Notes: generated by a model from the letters alone, not told the origin. A DNA stretch of 64,000 nucleotides from DASRIA01 sp963816975 (GCA_963816975.1 CAWFMD010000006.1:620001-684000); one strand, 5' to 3'. Positions 8,423-17,595 are shown, counted from the stretch's first letter. A program made the numbers and translations.

Positions 8423-9090
8423 GCGTGTGCCTCCGACCGCGGCAGCTCGTCGCGGGCTTCCAGCTCGCGCTCTCCACGTCGCAGGATGCGCAGCGCGAGC
8501 ATCCCGGCCGCCATCACCGACGCGGTCGCCAGCGTGATCTGCACTCCGACGAGCCCCTCGCGCGACCAGTACACGTCCTCCAGCTCGAGCAGCAGCGCGG
8601 ACTCGTCGAACGTCAGGCCCACCCCGATCCCGAGCGGGATCGCGAGCGTCTCGCGGACCTTCGGGTCGCTCGCGAACAGGGCTGCGCTGCCGGCCGCGAA
8701 TGCAAGCAGGATCCCGGGCACGAAGTGGTGGATGTGGCGCCGCCCGATCCGCACGTTGAACAGGAGCGGAAACCCCCTGCGCACTCCCAGGGTGGTGAGG
8801 CGCACGACGCTCGAAGAGATCACGAACGCCATCAGCAGGTTGAACATCGCCGATTCGCCGGCGGGCGCCTCACGGTAGCCGCGGCGCGCGACCTCCACCG
8901 TGTCGAGCGCAGCTCGCGCGCCCTGCTGGATCACCTCGGGCGCCGTCTCGGGCTCTTCCGCGACCACCCGCCGCCGCCACAGCTTTCCCACCTCGCCCGC
9001 CACGACCGCGCCGACCGTCGTGAGGGCGATCGCGCCCATCACCATCGTGCGCTGCTCCAGCCGGTCGCGCTTCCGCGAGCGGCCGATCAC
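8419..9090 (-). CDS. Integral membrane protein of unknown function
   Basis: The 223-residue protein has about five hydrophobic segments: residues 15-32, 80-100, 120-142, 147-162 and 180-200. A HIHHFVPG motif lies between two of them and an acidic loop (FDESALLLELEDVYW) near residue 165. A Glu/Ala-rich soluble stretch separates helix 1 from helix 2. I do not recognise a characterised family. It overlaps both neighbours by four bases (GTGA upstream, TTGA downstream), which ties it to the sugar operon; a role in membrane-bound glycan handling is only a guess. Confidence 0.7.
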   Translation of the reverse strand: MIGRSRKRDRLEQRTMVMGAIALTTVGAVVAGEVGKLWRRRVVAEEPETAPEVIQQGARAALDTVEVARRGYREAPAGESAMFNLLMAFVISSSVVRLTTLGVRRGFPLLFNVRIGRRHIHHFVPGILLAFAAGSAALFASDPKVRETLAIPLGIGVGLTFDESALLLELEDVYWSREGLVGVQITLATASVMAAGMLALRILRRGERELEARDELPRSEAHA

Positions 9091-9818
9091 GGTCGGTCGC
9101 TCGCTTCGGCGGCCAGCAGGTCGGCGTCGGGGACCTCGCGTACCTGGCGGGCGGGCACCCCCATCATCACGGCGCGCGGCGGGACGTCGCGCGTGACCAC
9201 CGCTCCCGCCGCGACGAACGCCTCCTCGCCGATCTCCACACCCGGGGTGAGGACGACTCCGCCGCCCACGCGCGCGCCTCGCCGCACGATCGGACCCCGG
9301 AGCGGCTGATCCGCACCACGGCGGCCCATGGCGTCGTCGTTCGTGGTCACGACGCCCGGGCCGATGAAGGCACCAGGTTCGATCACGGCGCCGGCCGCGA
9401 GGTAGCAGTTCGACTGGATCCGGACGCCTGCTCCGATGGTCACGTCGTTGTCCACACCGCAGCCGCGCCCGACGACGGCGCCGGTACCGAGCGTCGAGCG
9501 CTCGCGCAGCTGCGTCTGGTCCCCGACGATCGCGTGCGCACCCACGTGCGCGCCGGCATAGACGACCGCCCCGGCGCAGATCACGGCGGCCGGGTCGATC
9601 CGCAGCGGTTCCAGCTCGCCGCGCGGGGCGGTGGAGCGCGCGCCCAGCCGCGGGCGCTTGCCGAGCACGGCGCCGTCCTGGATCTCACACTCGCTGCCGA
9701 TCACGGTGCCGCTGTGCACGACGATCCAGGCGCCCAACACCAGGTCCTCGCCGAGCGTCACGTCATGGCCGAGCATCAGCCCCGGCGCGAGGTCGGAGGG
9801 GTGCACGCAGGACTTCAC
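9087..9818 (-). CDS. Left-handed beta-helix N-acyltransferase, WbpD/WlbB-like
   Basis: The 243-residue protein consists of hexapeptide repeats (for example VICAGAVVYAGAHVGAHAIV and IGEEAFVAAGAVVTRDVPP) and ends with the typical MGVPARQVRE. WbpD/WlbB enzymes acetylate the 3-amino group of UDP-GlcNAc3NA using acetyl-CoA. Placement next to WbpB-like and WbpA-like genes supports that function. The GTG start overlaps the upstream stop (GTGA). Ahead of the helix lies a short non-repeat segment (VKSCVHPSDLAPGLM). Alternative: a related sialic-acid or maltose-type acetyltransferase. Confidence 0.8.
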   Translation of the reverse strand: MKSCVHPSDLAPGLMLGHDVTLGEDLVLGAWIVVHSGTVIGSECEIQDGAVLGKRPRLGARSTAPRGELEPLRIDPAAVICAGAVVYAGAHVGAHAIVGDQTQLRERSTLGTGAVVGRGCGVDNDVTIGAGVRIQSNCYLAAGAVIEPGAFIGPGVVTTNDDAMGRRGADQPLRGPIVRRGARVGGGVVLTPGVEIGEEAFVAAGAVVTRDVPPRAVMMGVPARQVREVPDADLLAAEASDRP

Positions 9819-10837
9819 GCGACGGGCCCGGCGGCTTGCAGCCTCTGAGGGGCCCCGTCGGCCTCCAACGAGCGCTGCAGCGCCTCCAGCACGCGCACCG
9901 CGCGCAGCCCCGAGGCGACCCCCGAGCGCGGGTCCGCGCCGCTGCGCACACACTCGACGAAGTGCCGGCACTCGATCCGCAACGGCTCCTCGTTGGAGAT
10001 CTGGGGGCTCGTGATGTCACCGGAGCGCGCGATGTACTCGCCCCAGTTGCGGAAGTCGTGGTCGAAGCCCTTGTCGTAGATCGTCACCTTCTGCTCCAAC
10101 GCCATGTCGTCGAAGGTCGCCATGCGCTTGTCGCCGACCACCGTGAAGCGCCGTTCCTTGTGCGGGTCGAGCCACGACAGGTGCATGTGCGCGACCCGGC
10201 CGGAGGGAAAGCGCAGGTAGCAGAACACGACATCCTCGACGCCGTCGCGCATGAATGACCGGCCGTGCGCGACCGCCTCATGGGGCTCCTCTCCGTCGAA
10301 CAGGTGCAGGAGCACGGAGATGTCGTGCGCGCCGAGGCTCCAGAGCGCGTTCTCCTGGTCGCGGATCTGGCCCAGGTTGAGGCGGTTCGAGTAGACATAG
10401 CGGACGTCGCCGAGTTGCCCGGCGTCGAGGATCTCCTTCAGCTTCCTCACGCCCGGGTGGTATTCGAGCAGGTGCCCGACCATCAGCACGCGCCCGCTCG
10501 CCGAGGCCTCCTGGGCGACGGCGGCCGCCTCCTGCACCGACTGGGCGAGCGGCTTCTCCACGAAACAGTGCTTCCCCGCGCGCAGCGCCTCGGTCGCAAG
10601 CCGCGCGTGCGAGGGAACCTCGGTCGCCACCACGACCGCATCGAGGTCCGGGTCCCCCAGCAGCTCGCCAAGGTCGGTCGTGACGCGCGCGCCGGCGGGG
10701 GCCCGGTGCGCGCGGTCGGGCTGCGCATCGCAGCACCAGCGCAGCTCGCACTCGTCGAGCGCCGCGAAGTTGCGGGCCAGGTTGGGGCCCCAGTAGCCGA
10801 GCCCCACGACGCCCAGGGTGACGGGCCGCTCGCTCAC
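9815..10837 (-). CDS. Gfo/Idh/MocA-family NAD-dependent sugar oxidoreductase, WbpB/WlbA-like
   Basis: The 340-residue protein has an N-terminal Rossmann fold (VTLGVVGLGYWGPNLARNF) and the family motif HCFVEKPLA near residue 92. The C-terminal domain follows, with SLGAHDISVLL containing the catalytic-type His. WbpB/WlbA oxidises C3 of UDP-GlcNAcA before transamination. Next to a UDP-sugar 6-dehydrogenase and a WbpD-like acyltransferase this is the most likely role. The GTG start lies one base after the upstream stop. Confidence 0.85.
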   Translation of the reverse strand: MSERPVTLGVVGLGYWGPNLARNFAALDECELRWCCDAQPDRAHRAPAGARVTTDLGELLGDPDLDAVVVATEVPSHARLATEALRAGKHCFVEKPLAQSVQEAAAVAQEASASGRVLMVGHLLEYHPGVRKLKEILDAGQLGDVRYVYSNRLNLGQIRDQENALWSLGAHDISVLLHLFDGEEPHEAVAHGRSFMRDGVEDVVFCYLRFPSGRVAHMHLSWLDPHKERRFTVVGDKRMATFDDMALEQKVTIYDKGFDHDFRNWGEYIARSGDITSPQISNEEPLRIECRHFVECVRSGADPRSGVASGLRAVRVLEALQRSLEADGAPQRLQAAGPVA

Positions 10838-10838
10838 G

Positions 10839-12113
10839 CTAGAGGCGGACCAGGTTCGCCGATTGGATGTCGCGCGTGACGCCGCGGAAGTCCAGCACCA
10901 GCCGCGACTCGGACACGATCTGCCGGTAGTCGATCTCCCGGTGCGCGGTCACGATCACCACCAGGTCGGCGCCCTCGAGCGTCTCGTCGAGCGGCGTCGA
11001 CGAGAGGTTCGCTTCGGCCAGATGCGGCACGTGCGGGTCGTGGTAGGCGAGGTCGGCGCCGCTGTGCGCCAGCAGCTTCAGGATCTTGAGTGCCGGCGAC
11101 TGGCGCAGGTCCGCGACGCCCGGCTTGTACGCGACGCCCAGCAATACGATCCGCGCACCGTTCACCGCTTTGCTCTGCGAGTTCAGCGTGCGCTCGATCT
11201 TGTCCACGCAGAAGTACGGCATGCTCTGGTTGATCTTGCCGGCGAGCTCGATGAACTCCGTGTAGAAGTCGTATTCACGCGCCTTCCATGCCAGGTAGAA
11301 CGGGTCCACCGGCAGGCAGTGCCCGCCCATGCCCGGGCCCGGATCGAAGCGCATGAAGCCGAACGGCTTGGTCGCCGCCGCGTCGACCACCTCCCAGATG
11401 TCGATGCCCATCCGGTCGCACAGCACGGCGAGCTCGTTGACCAACGCGATGTTGACCGATCGAAAGATGTTCTCCAGCAGCTTCGACAGCTCGGCCGCCT
11501 CGGGGCTCGAGACCACCAGCACGTCGTCGCACACGCGCTCGTAAAGCTCGCGTGCGGCCTCCGCGCAGTCGTCGGTCACACCCCCCACGACCTTCACCGT
11601 GTTGCGCAGCGTGTAGTCGGAGCGGCCCGGGTCGACCCGCTCCGGCGAGAACGCCACGTGGAAGTCGCGGCCGGCGGCGAGGCCGGACTCCTCGAGCATC
11701 GGGACGAGGCGCTCGCGGGTGGTGCCCGGATAGGTCGTCGACTCGAGCACCACGAGCTGGCCCTTGCGCAGCACGCGCGACAGGGCGGTGCCCGCGCCGA
11801 TCAGGGGACGCAGGTCCGGCTGGCGGTTCTCGTCCAGCGGAGTCGGCACGCAGATCGCGATCGCGTCGGCCTCCGCCAGATGGTCGTAGTTGGTGGTCGC
11901 CGTCAGCATCCCGCCGGACACGGCCGCCGTGAGATCCTCCAGGGACACGTCCTCGACGTAGCTCTGGGCATTGCGGATCGCCTCTACGCGGCGCGAGTCC
12001 GAATCGAGGCCGACCACGCGGCTGCCGGCCTGGGTGAATGCGAGCGCCAGGGGCAGGCCGACGTAGCCGAGCCCCACCACGCCGACGCAGTGGCTTTCCG
12101 CTGCGCGTTCCAC
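10839..12113 (-). CDS. UDP-N-acetylhexosamine 6-dehydrogenase (WbpA/WecC-like)
   Basis: NAD-dependent four-electron oxidation of a UDP-sugar to the uronic acid. The 424-residue protein has GVVGLGYVGLPLALAF (NAD site), ESTTYPGTT, LLENIFRSVNIALVNELA and the catalytic-Cys region GMGGHCLPVDPFYL. The C-terminal UDP-binding domain includes LLGVAYKPGVADLRQSP. Residue patterns fit GlcNAc/ManNAc-type rather than glucose-type dehydrogenases. It is probably the first enzyme of the UDP-GlcNAc(3NAc)A route seen in this operon. Confidence 0.88.
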   Translation of the reverse strand: MERAAESHCVGVVGLGYVGLPLALAFTQAGSRVVGLDSDSRRVEAIRNAQSYVEDVSLEDLTAAVSGGMLTATTNYDHLAEADAIAICVPTPLDENRQPDLRPLIGAGTALSRVLRKGQLVVLESTTYPGTTRERLVPMLEESGLAAGRDFHVAFSPERVDPGRSDYTLRNTVKVVGGVTDDCAEAARELYERVCDDVLVVSSPEAAELSKLLENIFRSVNIALVNELAVLCDRMGIDIWEVVDAAATKPFGFMRFDPGPGMGGHCLPVDPFYLAWKAREYDFYTEFIELAGKINQSMPYFCVDKIERTLNSQSKAVNGARIVLLGVAYKPGVADLRQSPALKILKLLAHSGADLAYHDPHVPHLAEANLSSTPLDETLEGADLVVIVTAHREIDYRQIVSESRLVLDFRGVTRDIQSANLVRL

Positions 12114-12146
12114 TGCGCGGCAGTTTAGTTGGCCGCTCTCACGGGG

Positions 12147-13235
12147 TCAGGCCGGTTGCCGGGCGCCGGCCCATCGCCCGATCGCCTCCACCACGGCCGC
12201 GCCGGCGCGGCCCCCGCCGTAGAGGTCCGGATGCGAAGCCGGCGGCGCGAGATCCGTGAGGGCCGCCAGCACACGCTCCCGGCTGAGGCCGGTGAGCCGG
12301 TTCCACCCGAGCGCCACCGTCTCCGTCCACTCCGTGGTCTCACGCAGGGTGACGCAGGGCACCTCCAGGAGGTAGGCCTCCTTCTGCACGCCGCCGGAGT
12401 CCGTCAGCACGGCAGCCGCGTGGCGGAGCAGCTGCAGGAAGTCGAGGTAACCGAGGGGCGGCAGCAGCTGCAGCCCCGCGCGCCGCTCCAGCCGGCCGAG
12501 CGCCCCGGTCGCCTCCAGCCTGCTGCGCGTCCGGGGATGCACCGGGAACAGGGCGCGCCGCGGGAGGCCTTCCAGCACCTCCACGAGCCGCGCCAGCTCG
12601 CGGGGGTCGTCGACGTTGCCGGCCCGGTGCGCGGTGACGAGCAGGTACTCGCCGGGCGTCACGCCGAAGCGCGCGAGCGCGTCCGACGAGCGCGCCGCGA
12701 CCGGGGCGCTGAACAGCGTGACGTCCGCCATCACGTCGCCGACCAGCACGACTCCCTCGCCGGCCCCCTCGCGCCGGAGGTTCTCGACCGCGGCCGGCGT
12801 GGAGCACAGCAGCAGGTCGCTGAGGTGATCCGTGAGCACGCGATTGCGCTCCTCGGGCATGGAGTCGTCGAAGGACCGCATGCCCGACTCCACATGTGCG
12901 AGCGGCAGGCCGAGTCGCGCACAGGAGAGCGCGCCCGCCAACGTGGTGTTGGTGTCCCCGTAGACGAGCACCAGGTCGGGCGCCGTTTCCCCGAGCACCG
13001 GCTCGAGCGCGTGCATCATCCCCGCGACCTGCTCCCCGGCGCTGCCCGAGCCGATGCCGAGCTCCCAATCGGGGGAGGGCAACTCCAGCTCGCGGAAGAA
13101 GACCGCCGACAGCGCGTCGTCGTAGTGCTGACCGGAGTGCACGAGCAACTCGTCGTGGTGTACCCGCAGGTGGGCCGAGACCGCTGCCGCCTTCACGAAT
13201 TGCGGCCGGTTGCCGACCAGCGTCAGAACGCGCAT
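12147..13235 (-). CDS. Non-hydrolysing UDP-N-acetylglucosamine 2-epimerase (WecB/WbpI-like)
   Basis: The 362-residue protein has the family landmarks VGNRPQFVKAAAV, LVYGDTNTTLAGALSC, HVESGMRS with MPEERNR, VTAHRAGN, and LTDSGGVQKEAY plus LRETTEWTE. WecB converts UDP-GlcNAc to UDP-ManNAc; WbpI/WlbD epimerises the 2,3-diacetamido uronic acid. The WbpA/B/D-like genes next to it favour the latter. Start at ATG 13235 (MRVLTLVGNRP); a -10-like CATCCT lies 7 nt upstream, again suggesting a leaderless start. It is the first gene of the minus-strand operon. Confidence 0.88.
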   Translation of the reverse strand: MRVLTLVGNRPQFVKAAAVSAHLRVHHDELLVHSGQHYDDALSAVFFRELELPSPDWELGIGSGSAGEQVAGMMHALEPVLGETAPDLVLVYGDTNTTLAGALSCARLGLPLAHVESGMRSFDDSMPEERNRVLTDHLSDLLLCSTPAAVENLRREGAGEGVVLVGDVMADVTLFSAPVAARSSDALARFGVTPGEYLLVTAHRAGNVDDPRELARLVEVLEGLPRRALFPVHPRTRSRLEATGALGRLERRAGLQLLPPLGYLDFLQLLRHAAAVLTDSGGVQKEAYLLEVPCVTLRETTEWTETVALGWNRLTGLSRERVLAALTDLAPPASHPDLYGGGRAGAAVVEAIGRWAGARQPA

Positions 13236-13277
13236 TCGCGGTAGGATGCCCGAGGGGACAAGGGGTAAGGGGTGTCG

Positions 13278-13367
13278 ATGAGGGACTTTGCGCAGGAGAC
13301 CATGAAGACGAGCATCAGCTTGGCTGTGCACATCTTCCGGTACCTGAACTATCAGATGTCGCGCTAG
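13278..13367 (+). CDS. Candidate small protein of 29 residues
   Basis: A short frame starts at ATG 13278 and ends at TAG 13367. It sits behind a purine-rich stretch (ggggacaaggggtaagggg) able to act as a ribosome-binding site, and behind a TAGGAT -10-like box at 13242-13247. The peptide MRDFAQETMKTSISL continues into AVHIFRYLNYQMSR, which would form an amphipathic helix. The stop lies in an imperfect inverted repeat (gctag-ccgtg-cgctagc). It occupies the gap between the divergent epimerase and MMPL genes. Function unknown; it could also be non-coding leader. Confidence 0.4.
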   Translation: MRDFAQETMKTSISLAVHIFRYLNYQMSR

Positions 13368-13440
13368 CCGTGCGCTAGCGACATAGGTGCACCGCTCGCC
13401 GCCGCGACGCCCACTGGGGGAGTGGCTTCATGCCGCCAGG

Positions 13441-13470
13441 TATAAAGGAGGCGGATGACGCTGCAAGGAG
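13441..13470 (+). promoter_or_regulatory. -10 box and ribosome-binding site of the MMPL gene
   Basis: TATAAA (13441-13446) is a good -10 box. AAGGAG (13465-13470) is a strong Shine-Dalgarno 5 nt before ATG 13476. This gene therefore uses a conventional leader, unlike many neighbours. Confidence 0.6.
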
Positions 13471-13475
13471 TCTAG

Positions 13476-16400
13476 ATGAGGTATATCGCCCGCTTCGCGA
13501 TACGCCGACCGGTGCCTATCCTGATCTTCTGGGTAGGCGCTTTTGTTGTTGCGCTGTTTTTCGCGGGCAATGCGCGCGACAACCTGCACGAGACGCAGCT
13601 GCAGATCCCCGGGACCGATGCCGACCGCGCGGCGAAGTTGAGCGAGCGGGAGTTCGGGGGGACGATCAGCATGGCGATCCTGCTGAAGGCCCCGGCCTCC
13701 CAGGAACGTGCCCTGGAGCGCGAGGCGCGCCTGCTCGTGCGACGGCTCGAGCGCATCCCCGACGTCGCCGTGCTGAGCCCGTTCGCGGTCGGCGGGGATC
13801 CGCGCCTCGCCGAGCCGCCGGGGCAGGCGCTGCTCACCCTGCAGGTGAACAGGCCGGCGGAGCAGATCTCCGACGAGACGATCCCCGCCGTCGAGCGAGA
13901 GCTAGACGAGGTCCGCGCCCCGGTCGAGACCGAGGTCTCAGGCCGCGCGCCGCTCGTGCGAGCCATCAACGAGGCATCGCTGGACTCGCTCGACCAGGGC
14001 GAGAAGATCGCGTTCCCGATCCTGATCGTGCTGCTGTTGCTGGTCTTCCGCTCCCCGGTGGCGGCGCTGGTGCCGCTCGCCTGTGGGCTGCTCGTGACGC
14101 GCATCGGTACGGCGATCATGGGCGGGCTGAACGAGACATTCCAGCTCGACGCGCTCGCGCTCAACATGGTGACGATGATCGGGCTGGCGCTGGGCGTGGA
14201 CTACTCGCTGTTGATCGTCTCGCGCTTCCGTGAGGAGCTCGCCGGCGGTCGGAGCGTCGAGCAGGCGCTGGAGGAAGCCGTGCTGCGCGCGGGGCGCACG
14301 GTCATCTTTGCGGGAACGGCGCTGGCCGTGGGAATGCTCGGCGCCCTGTTCATCGCGCCCGGCTCGCTGCTCGAGTCGGCCACGCTCGGCGTGGTCGTGG
14401 CCAGTGTGCTGGCCGTCGTCACCGCGCTGTTCGCGATCCCGGCCGGCCTCGCCGTGCTCGGCACCGGCGTGAACCGGTGGCAGCTGTGGTCGGCGCGTCG
14501 CGAGAACCCGTGGGTACGGCTCTCCGAGCGCGTCTCGCGCAAGCCGCTCGTCGCCGTGCTGCTCACCACGTTCCCGCTGCTGCTGCTGTCCGCTCCCGCG
14601 CTGGCGCTCGATACGGGGCCACCGAACGTGCAGAACCTCCCGCCCGACAACGCGTCGCGCAAGAGCTTCGAGGCCTTCCAGCGCGACCGCGGGGCGGGCT
14701 GGGCCACCCCGTTCGAAGTGGACTTCCAGACCAAAGGCCCGATCACCACGGAGGCGCGGCTGCGGCGGCTGAAGCAGTTTCAGCAGCAGGTCGCCCGCCA
14801 GCCCGGTATCGAAGCCGTGCTGGGACCGGCTTCGCTGCTCGAGCGCACCGAGGTGCTGCGCAGCCTCACGCGCCAGATCGCGTCCGGCGGGCGGCAGCTG
14901 AACCGGCTCGAAGGTGGGCTCGAGCGCCTGCTGAGCGCGACCGGCCGCCTGCGCCGCGGGCTGGTCGAGGGTGCGGCCGGCGCCGGTGCGCTCGACAGCG
15001 GGCTGGGCCAGGCGGCGGCCGGCTCCGAGGAGATCGCGCGGGGGACCAGCGGTGCCGTGCCCCAGACGCGGCAGCTCGCAAACGGCGCCGGGCAGGCCAA
15101 GGCGGGGTCCGAGCGGTTGCGGCGCGCCGCGCGGCGCGCCAGTTCCGGCGCGCGTGAGCTGCGCGACGCGATCGACGAGCTGGCGCGCGTGCTCAACGCC
15201 CAAAACGACAGAGCGGAGTCGCGCCTGATCGACCCCGTCAACACCACGCAGTCGGCGGTACAGTCGGCGCTGCGCAACCTCGGCAGCGTCGGCCCCGCGG
15301 CGGCGGCCGACCCGGCGGTGCAACGCGCGCGGGCGGACGTGCAGCGCGCGCTCTCCGCGCTCGGCCCGTTGAAGACGAATGTCGATGGCTACGCGACCGA
15401 GTTCGAGGCCAACTCCGTCGCGCTGCGCGAGATCACGCGGGGCCTCGCCCGATTGGTGAGCGGGCTGTCGCGGCTCGCGGCAGGCACGGGCGACCTCGAC
15501 AGCGGCATCGGGCAGGTCGCCGTGGGCGCGGCCCAGCTCGCCGGGGCCGCGGGCGAGCTGAGCCTCGGCACGTCTGCCCTGCGCGACGGGCTCGGCCGGC
15601 TGCGGGCGGGCTCCGGGGAGCTTGCCACGGGCATCGGGGATGCCGCGGACGGGAGCGCGCGGATCGGGCGCGGGATCAATCGCCTGCTCGACGGGGTGGT
15701 CGCCGTGCGCCGCGCGAGTGACGCACAGACCCGGGCGCTGCGCCGTCAGGGGACCGACGTGAACCGAGCCGCGGCCTCGGGTTACTTCGTGCTGGCCGGC
15801 ATCGAGGGAGCGAGCCCGCAGGCGCAGGCCAACGCGTCGTTCGCGATCAACACCGCGCGCGGCGGGAACGCCGCACGCGTGATCGTCGTGCCGCAGAAGA
15901 GTGCGTTCGACCAGGACACCGCCGCGCTGCGCCCGGTGCTCGAAGGACTCGCCGGCGATGCGGCGCGAGACATGGGCGCCGAGGCCGTCGTCGGTGGTCC
16001 GGCGGTATTGCTCGACGACTTCGATCAGGCGACGTCCGCGCGCTTCCCGCTGCTGGTGCTGGTGCTGGTGCTCGTCACGTTCATCGTGCTGCTACTGCTG
16101 TTCCGGGCGCCCGTGCTCGCGCTCGTGGCCGTGCTCCTGAACCTCGTCACGGTGGGCGCCGCGGTCGGCGTGCTGATCCTCTGCTTCCAGACAGATCCCC
16201 CGCCGCTGGGCGGCCCCGGGTATCTCGACGCGATCGCGCTGAGTGGCATCTTCGCGATCATCTTCGGCCTGTCGATCGACTACGAGGTGTTCCTGCTGAG
16301 CCGGCTCGTCGAGGGTCGCGCTTTGACTGGTACCACGGAGGGGGCGATCCACTACGGGCTCGAGAAGACCGCGACGATCATCACCGGCGCCGCGGCCGTG

Positions 16401-16604
16401 ATGGCGTTCGTGTTCCTGGCGTTCGCGGTCTCGCCCGTCACCAACACGCGTCAGTTCGGGATCGGGCTGACGGTCGCGGTGGTGCTGGACGCAACGGTCG
16501 TGCGGCTGATCCTGCTGCCGGCGTTGATCCGGATGTTCGGCGAGCGCACGTGGGCCGTGCCGCCATGGCTCGACCGGGTGCTACCGCGCTTCTCGACCCA
16601 TTAG
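13476..16604 (+). CDS. MMPL-family RND transporter
   Basis: Large exporters of this family move lipids and other hydrophobic molecules across the membrane. The 1042-residue protein shows the RND plan. One helix at residues 10-28 is followed by an outer domain, a block of five to six helices (about 180-380), a very long outer domain (380-840) and a final helix block (855-1030). The second outer domain has repeated Gly-rich coiled segments (LDSGIGQVAVGAAQLAG, GTSALRDGLGRLRAGSGELA) typical of actinobacterial YhgE/MMPL proteins. Residues VDYSLLIVSRF and IDYEVFLLSRLVEG carry the conserved membrane Asp-Tyr pairs for proton coupling. Cargo unknown. Confidence 0.9.
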   Translation: MRYIARFAIRRPVPILIFWVGAFVVALFFAGNARDNLHETQLQIPGTDADRAAKLSEREFGGTISMAILLKAPASQERALEREARLLVRRLERIPDVAVLSPFAVGGDPRLAEPPGQALLTLQVNRPAEQISDETIPAVERELDEVRAPVETEVSGRAPLVRAINEASLDSLDQGEKIAFPILIVLLLLVFRSPVAALVPLACGLLVTRIGTAIMGGLNETFQLDALALNMVTMIGLALGVDYSLLIVSRFREELAGGRSVEQALEEAVLRAGRTVIFAGTALAVGMLGALFIAPGSLLESATLGVVVASVLAVVTALFAIPAGLAVLGTGVNRWQLWSARRENPWVRLSERVSRKPLVAVLLTTFPLLLLSAPALALDTGPPNVQNLPPDNASRKSFEAFQRDRGAGWATPFEVDFQTKGPITTEARLRRLKQFQQQVARQPGIEAVLGPASLLERTEVLRSLTRQIASGGRQLNRLEGGLERLLSATGRLRRGLVEGAAGAGALDSGLGQAAAGSEEIARGTSGAVPQTRQLANGAGQAKAGSERLRRAARRASSGARELRDAIDELARVLNAQNDRAESRLIDPVNTTQSAVQSALRNLGSVGPAAAADPAVQRARADVQRALSALGPLKTNVDGYATEFEANSVALREITRGLARLVSGLSRLAAGTGDLDSGIGQVAVGAAQLAGAAGELSLGTSALRDGLGRLRAGSGELATGIGDAADGSARIGRGINRLLDGVVAVRRASDAQTRALRRQGTDVNRAAASGYFVLAGIEGASPQAQANASFAINTARGGNAARVIVVPQKSAFDQDTAALRPVLEGLAGDAARDMGAEAVVGGPAVLLDDFDQATSARFPLLVLVLVLVTFIVLLLLFRAPVLALVAVLLNLVTVGAAVGVLILCFQTDPPPLGGPGYLDAIALSGIFAIIFGLSIDYEVFLLSRLVEGRALTGTTEGAIHYGLEKTATIITGAAAVMAFVFLAFAVSPVTNTRQFGIGLTVAVVLDATVVRLILLPALIRMFGERTWAVPPWLDRVLPRFSTH

Positions 16605-16628
16605 GAAAAGCCGCCGGGTTGAGAAAGG

Positions 16629-16654
16629 CCGCCGATCTGTAAGCAGATCGGCGG
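16629..16654 (+). terminator. Hairpin after the MMPL gene, possibly bidirectional
   Basis: A perfect 11-bp stem (CCGCCGATCTG / CAGATCGGCGG) with loop TAAG, followed by gtttgt, lies between the convergent MMPL gene and the secreted-protein gene. The inner core is shared with the hairpin at 30865-30890. Confidence 0.75.
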
Positions 16655-16680
16655 GTTTGTGGCGGGATTGATCCGGCGTG

Positions 16681-17595
16681 CTACCGGCGGAAGTCCGGGC
16701 ACGGGATGTCCGACCGCTTGAGCTGGTCGGGGGCCGTGTCGTACCCGTAGTACGCCTCGAAGCTGAGCTTGCCGCTGGCCGGGCAGGGCGGCTGGGTGAA
16801 CCAGAACTTCCGCGTGACCTTGGTCTTGCGCTTCACGCACTTCCCGCGCCGCCGCTTCGTGCACTTCTTGGTCTTCTTCTTGAAGGTCAGGCCGGTGGTC
16901 GTGACCTTCACCTCGGCGACCGAGATCCGGATGCCGTTGATCGGCCCCGTCGGCAGCACCAGCTTGTAGTCGAACAGCCCGTCCGGCGTCTTCTCGCTGT
17001 AGAAGTTCGCGCTGATGACGGGCACGGTCTCGCGCACGGTCGGGTTCTCCTGCACGACGGGAACCCGCTCGTCGGGGATGCCGACGATCGCGAAAGCCGC
17101 GACGGCGCCGCGGGCGGGCTTCGTCCAGAACATCATCAGGTCGGCGGGTATCGGCCGCTCCTCGAAAGGCCTGGCGTCGACCAGCACGCGGCCGGTGCCG
17201 ATCCGCGCGAACCGGCACACCTTGACCAGGCTCCGGTTGTTGCGGGGAATTGTCTTCCTGCCCTTCAGCAGCTTGTTGATGTAGGGCGTGAAGCGTCCGC
17301 TGCCCTTGTCCATGCGGACCTGATCGACCAGCTTCTTCGCATCGCAGTAGAAGCGCTTGTTGCGGAACAGCTTGGGCACGGTCGCCCCCGCCGGCAGCCG
17401 CAGGTAGTTCTCCTTGAGCTCGTCCGGGATGCCCCCGCTGGGCTCGTAGCTGCGCGAGTTGAATACGACCGTGTACCCGCCCCAGGTCCTGATGTTCTTG
17501 ATCTGGAAGCTGAACTCCTGGACGACCACCCCTTGGGCGATGGCGGCCGTGACCAGGATGGCCAGCGTGGCGATTGCGGCGACTAGTCTCTTCAT
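16681..17595 (-). CDS. Secreted protein of unknown function
   Basis: The 304-residue protein starts with a clear signal peptide (MKRLVAAIATLAILVTAAIA) and continues as a basic, beta-rich exported protein. Visible features are FSFQIKNIRTWGGYTVVFN near the start and cysteines near residues 108 and 150. There is a Lys/Arg/Cys-rich stretch (KKKTKKCTKRRRGKCVK) at about 238-254 and a C-terminal CPDFRR. I do not recognise a family. A TAGGAT -10 box on the minus strand (17651-17646) would give a leader of about 45 nt. It ends next to the shared hairpin. Confidence 0.75.
   Translation of the reverse strand: MKRLVAAIATLAILVTAAIAQGVVVQEFSFQIKNIRTWGGYTVVFNSRSYEPSGGIPDELKENYLRLPAGATVPKLFRNKRFYCDAKKLVDQVRMDKGSGRFTPYINKLLKGRKTIPRNNRSLVKVCRFARIGTGRVLVDARPFEERPIPADLMMFWTKPARGAVAAFAIVGIPDERVPVVQENPTVRETVPVISANFYSEKTPDGLFDYKLVLPTGPINGIRISVAEVKVTTTGLTFKKKTKKCTKRRRGKCVKRKTKVTRKFWFTQPPCPASGKLSFEAYYGYDTAPDQLKRSDIPCPDFRR

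Noticed and set aside
13476..16604. Chemoreceptor-like protein because of the long coiled Gly/Ala region
   Set aside because: The region lies between two RND helix blocks with conserved Asp-Tyr positions; it is the outer domain of an MMPL transporter.
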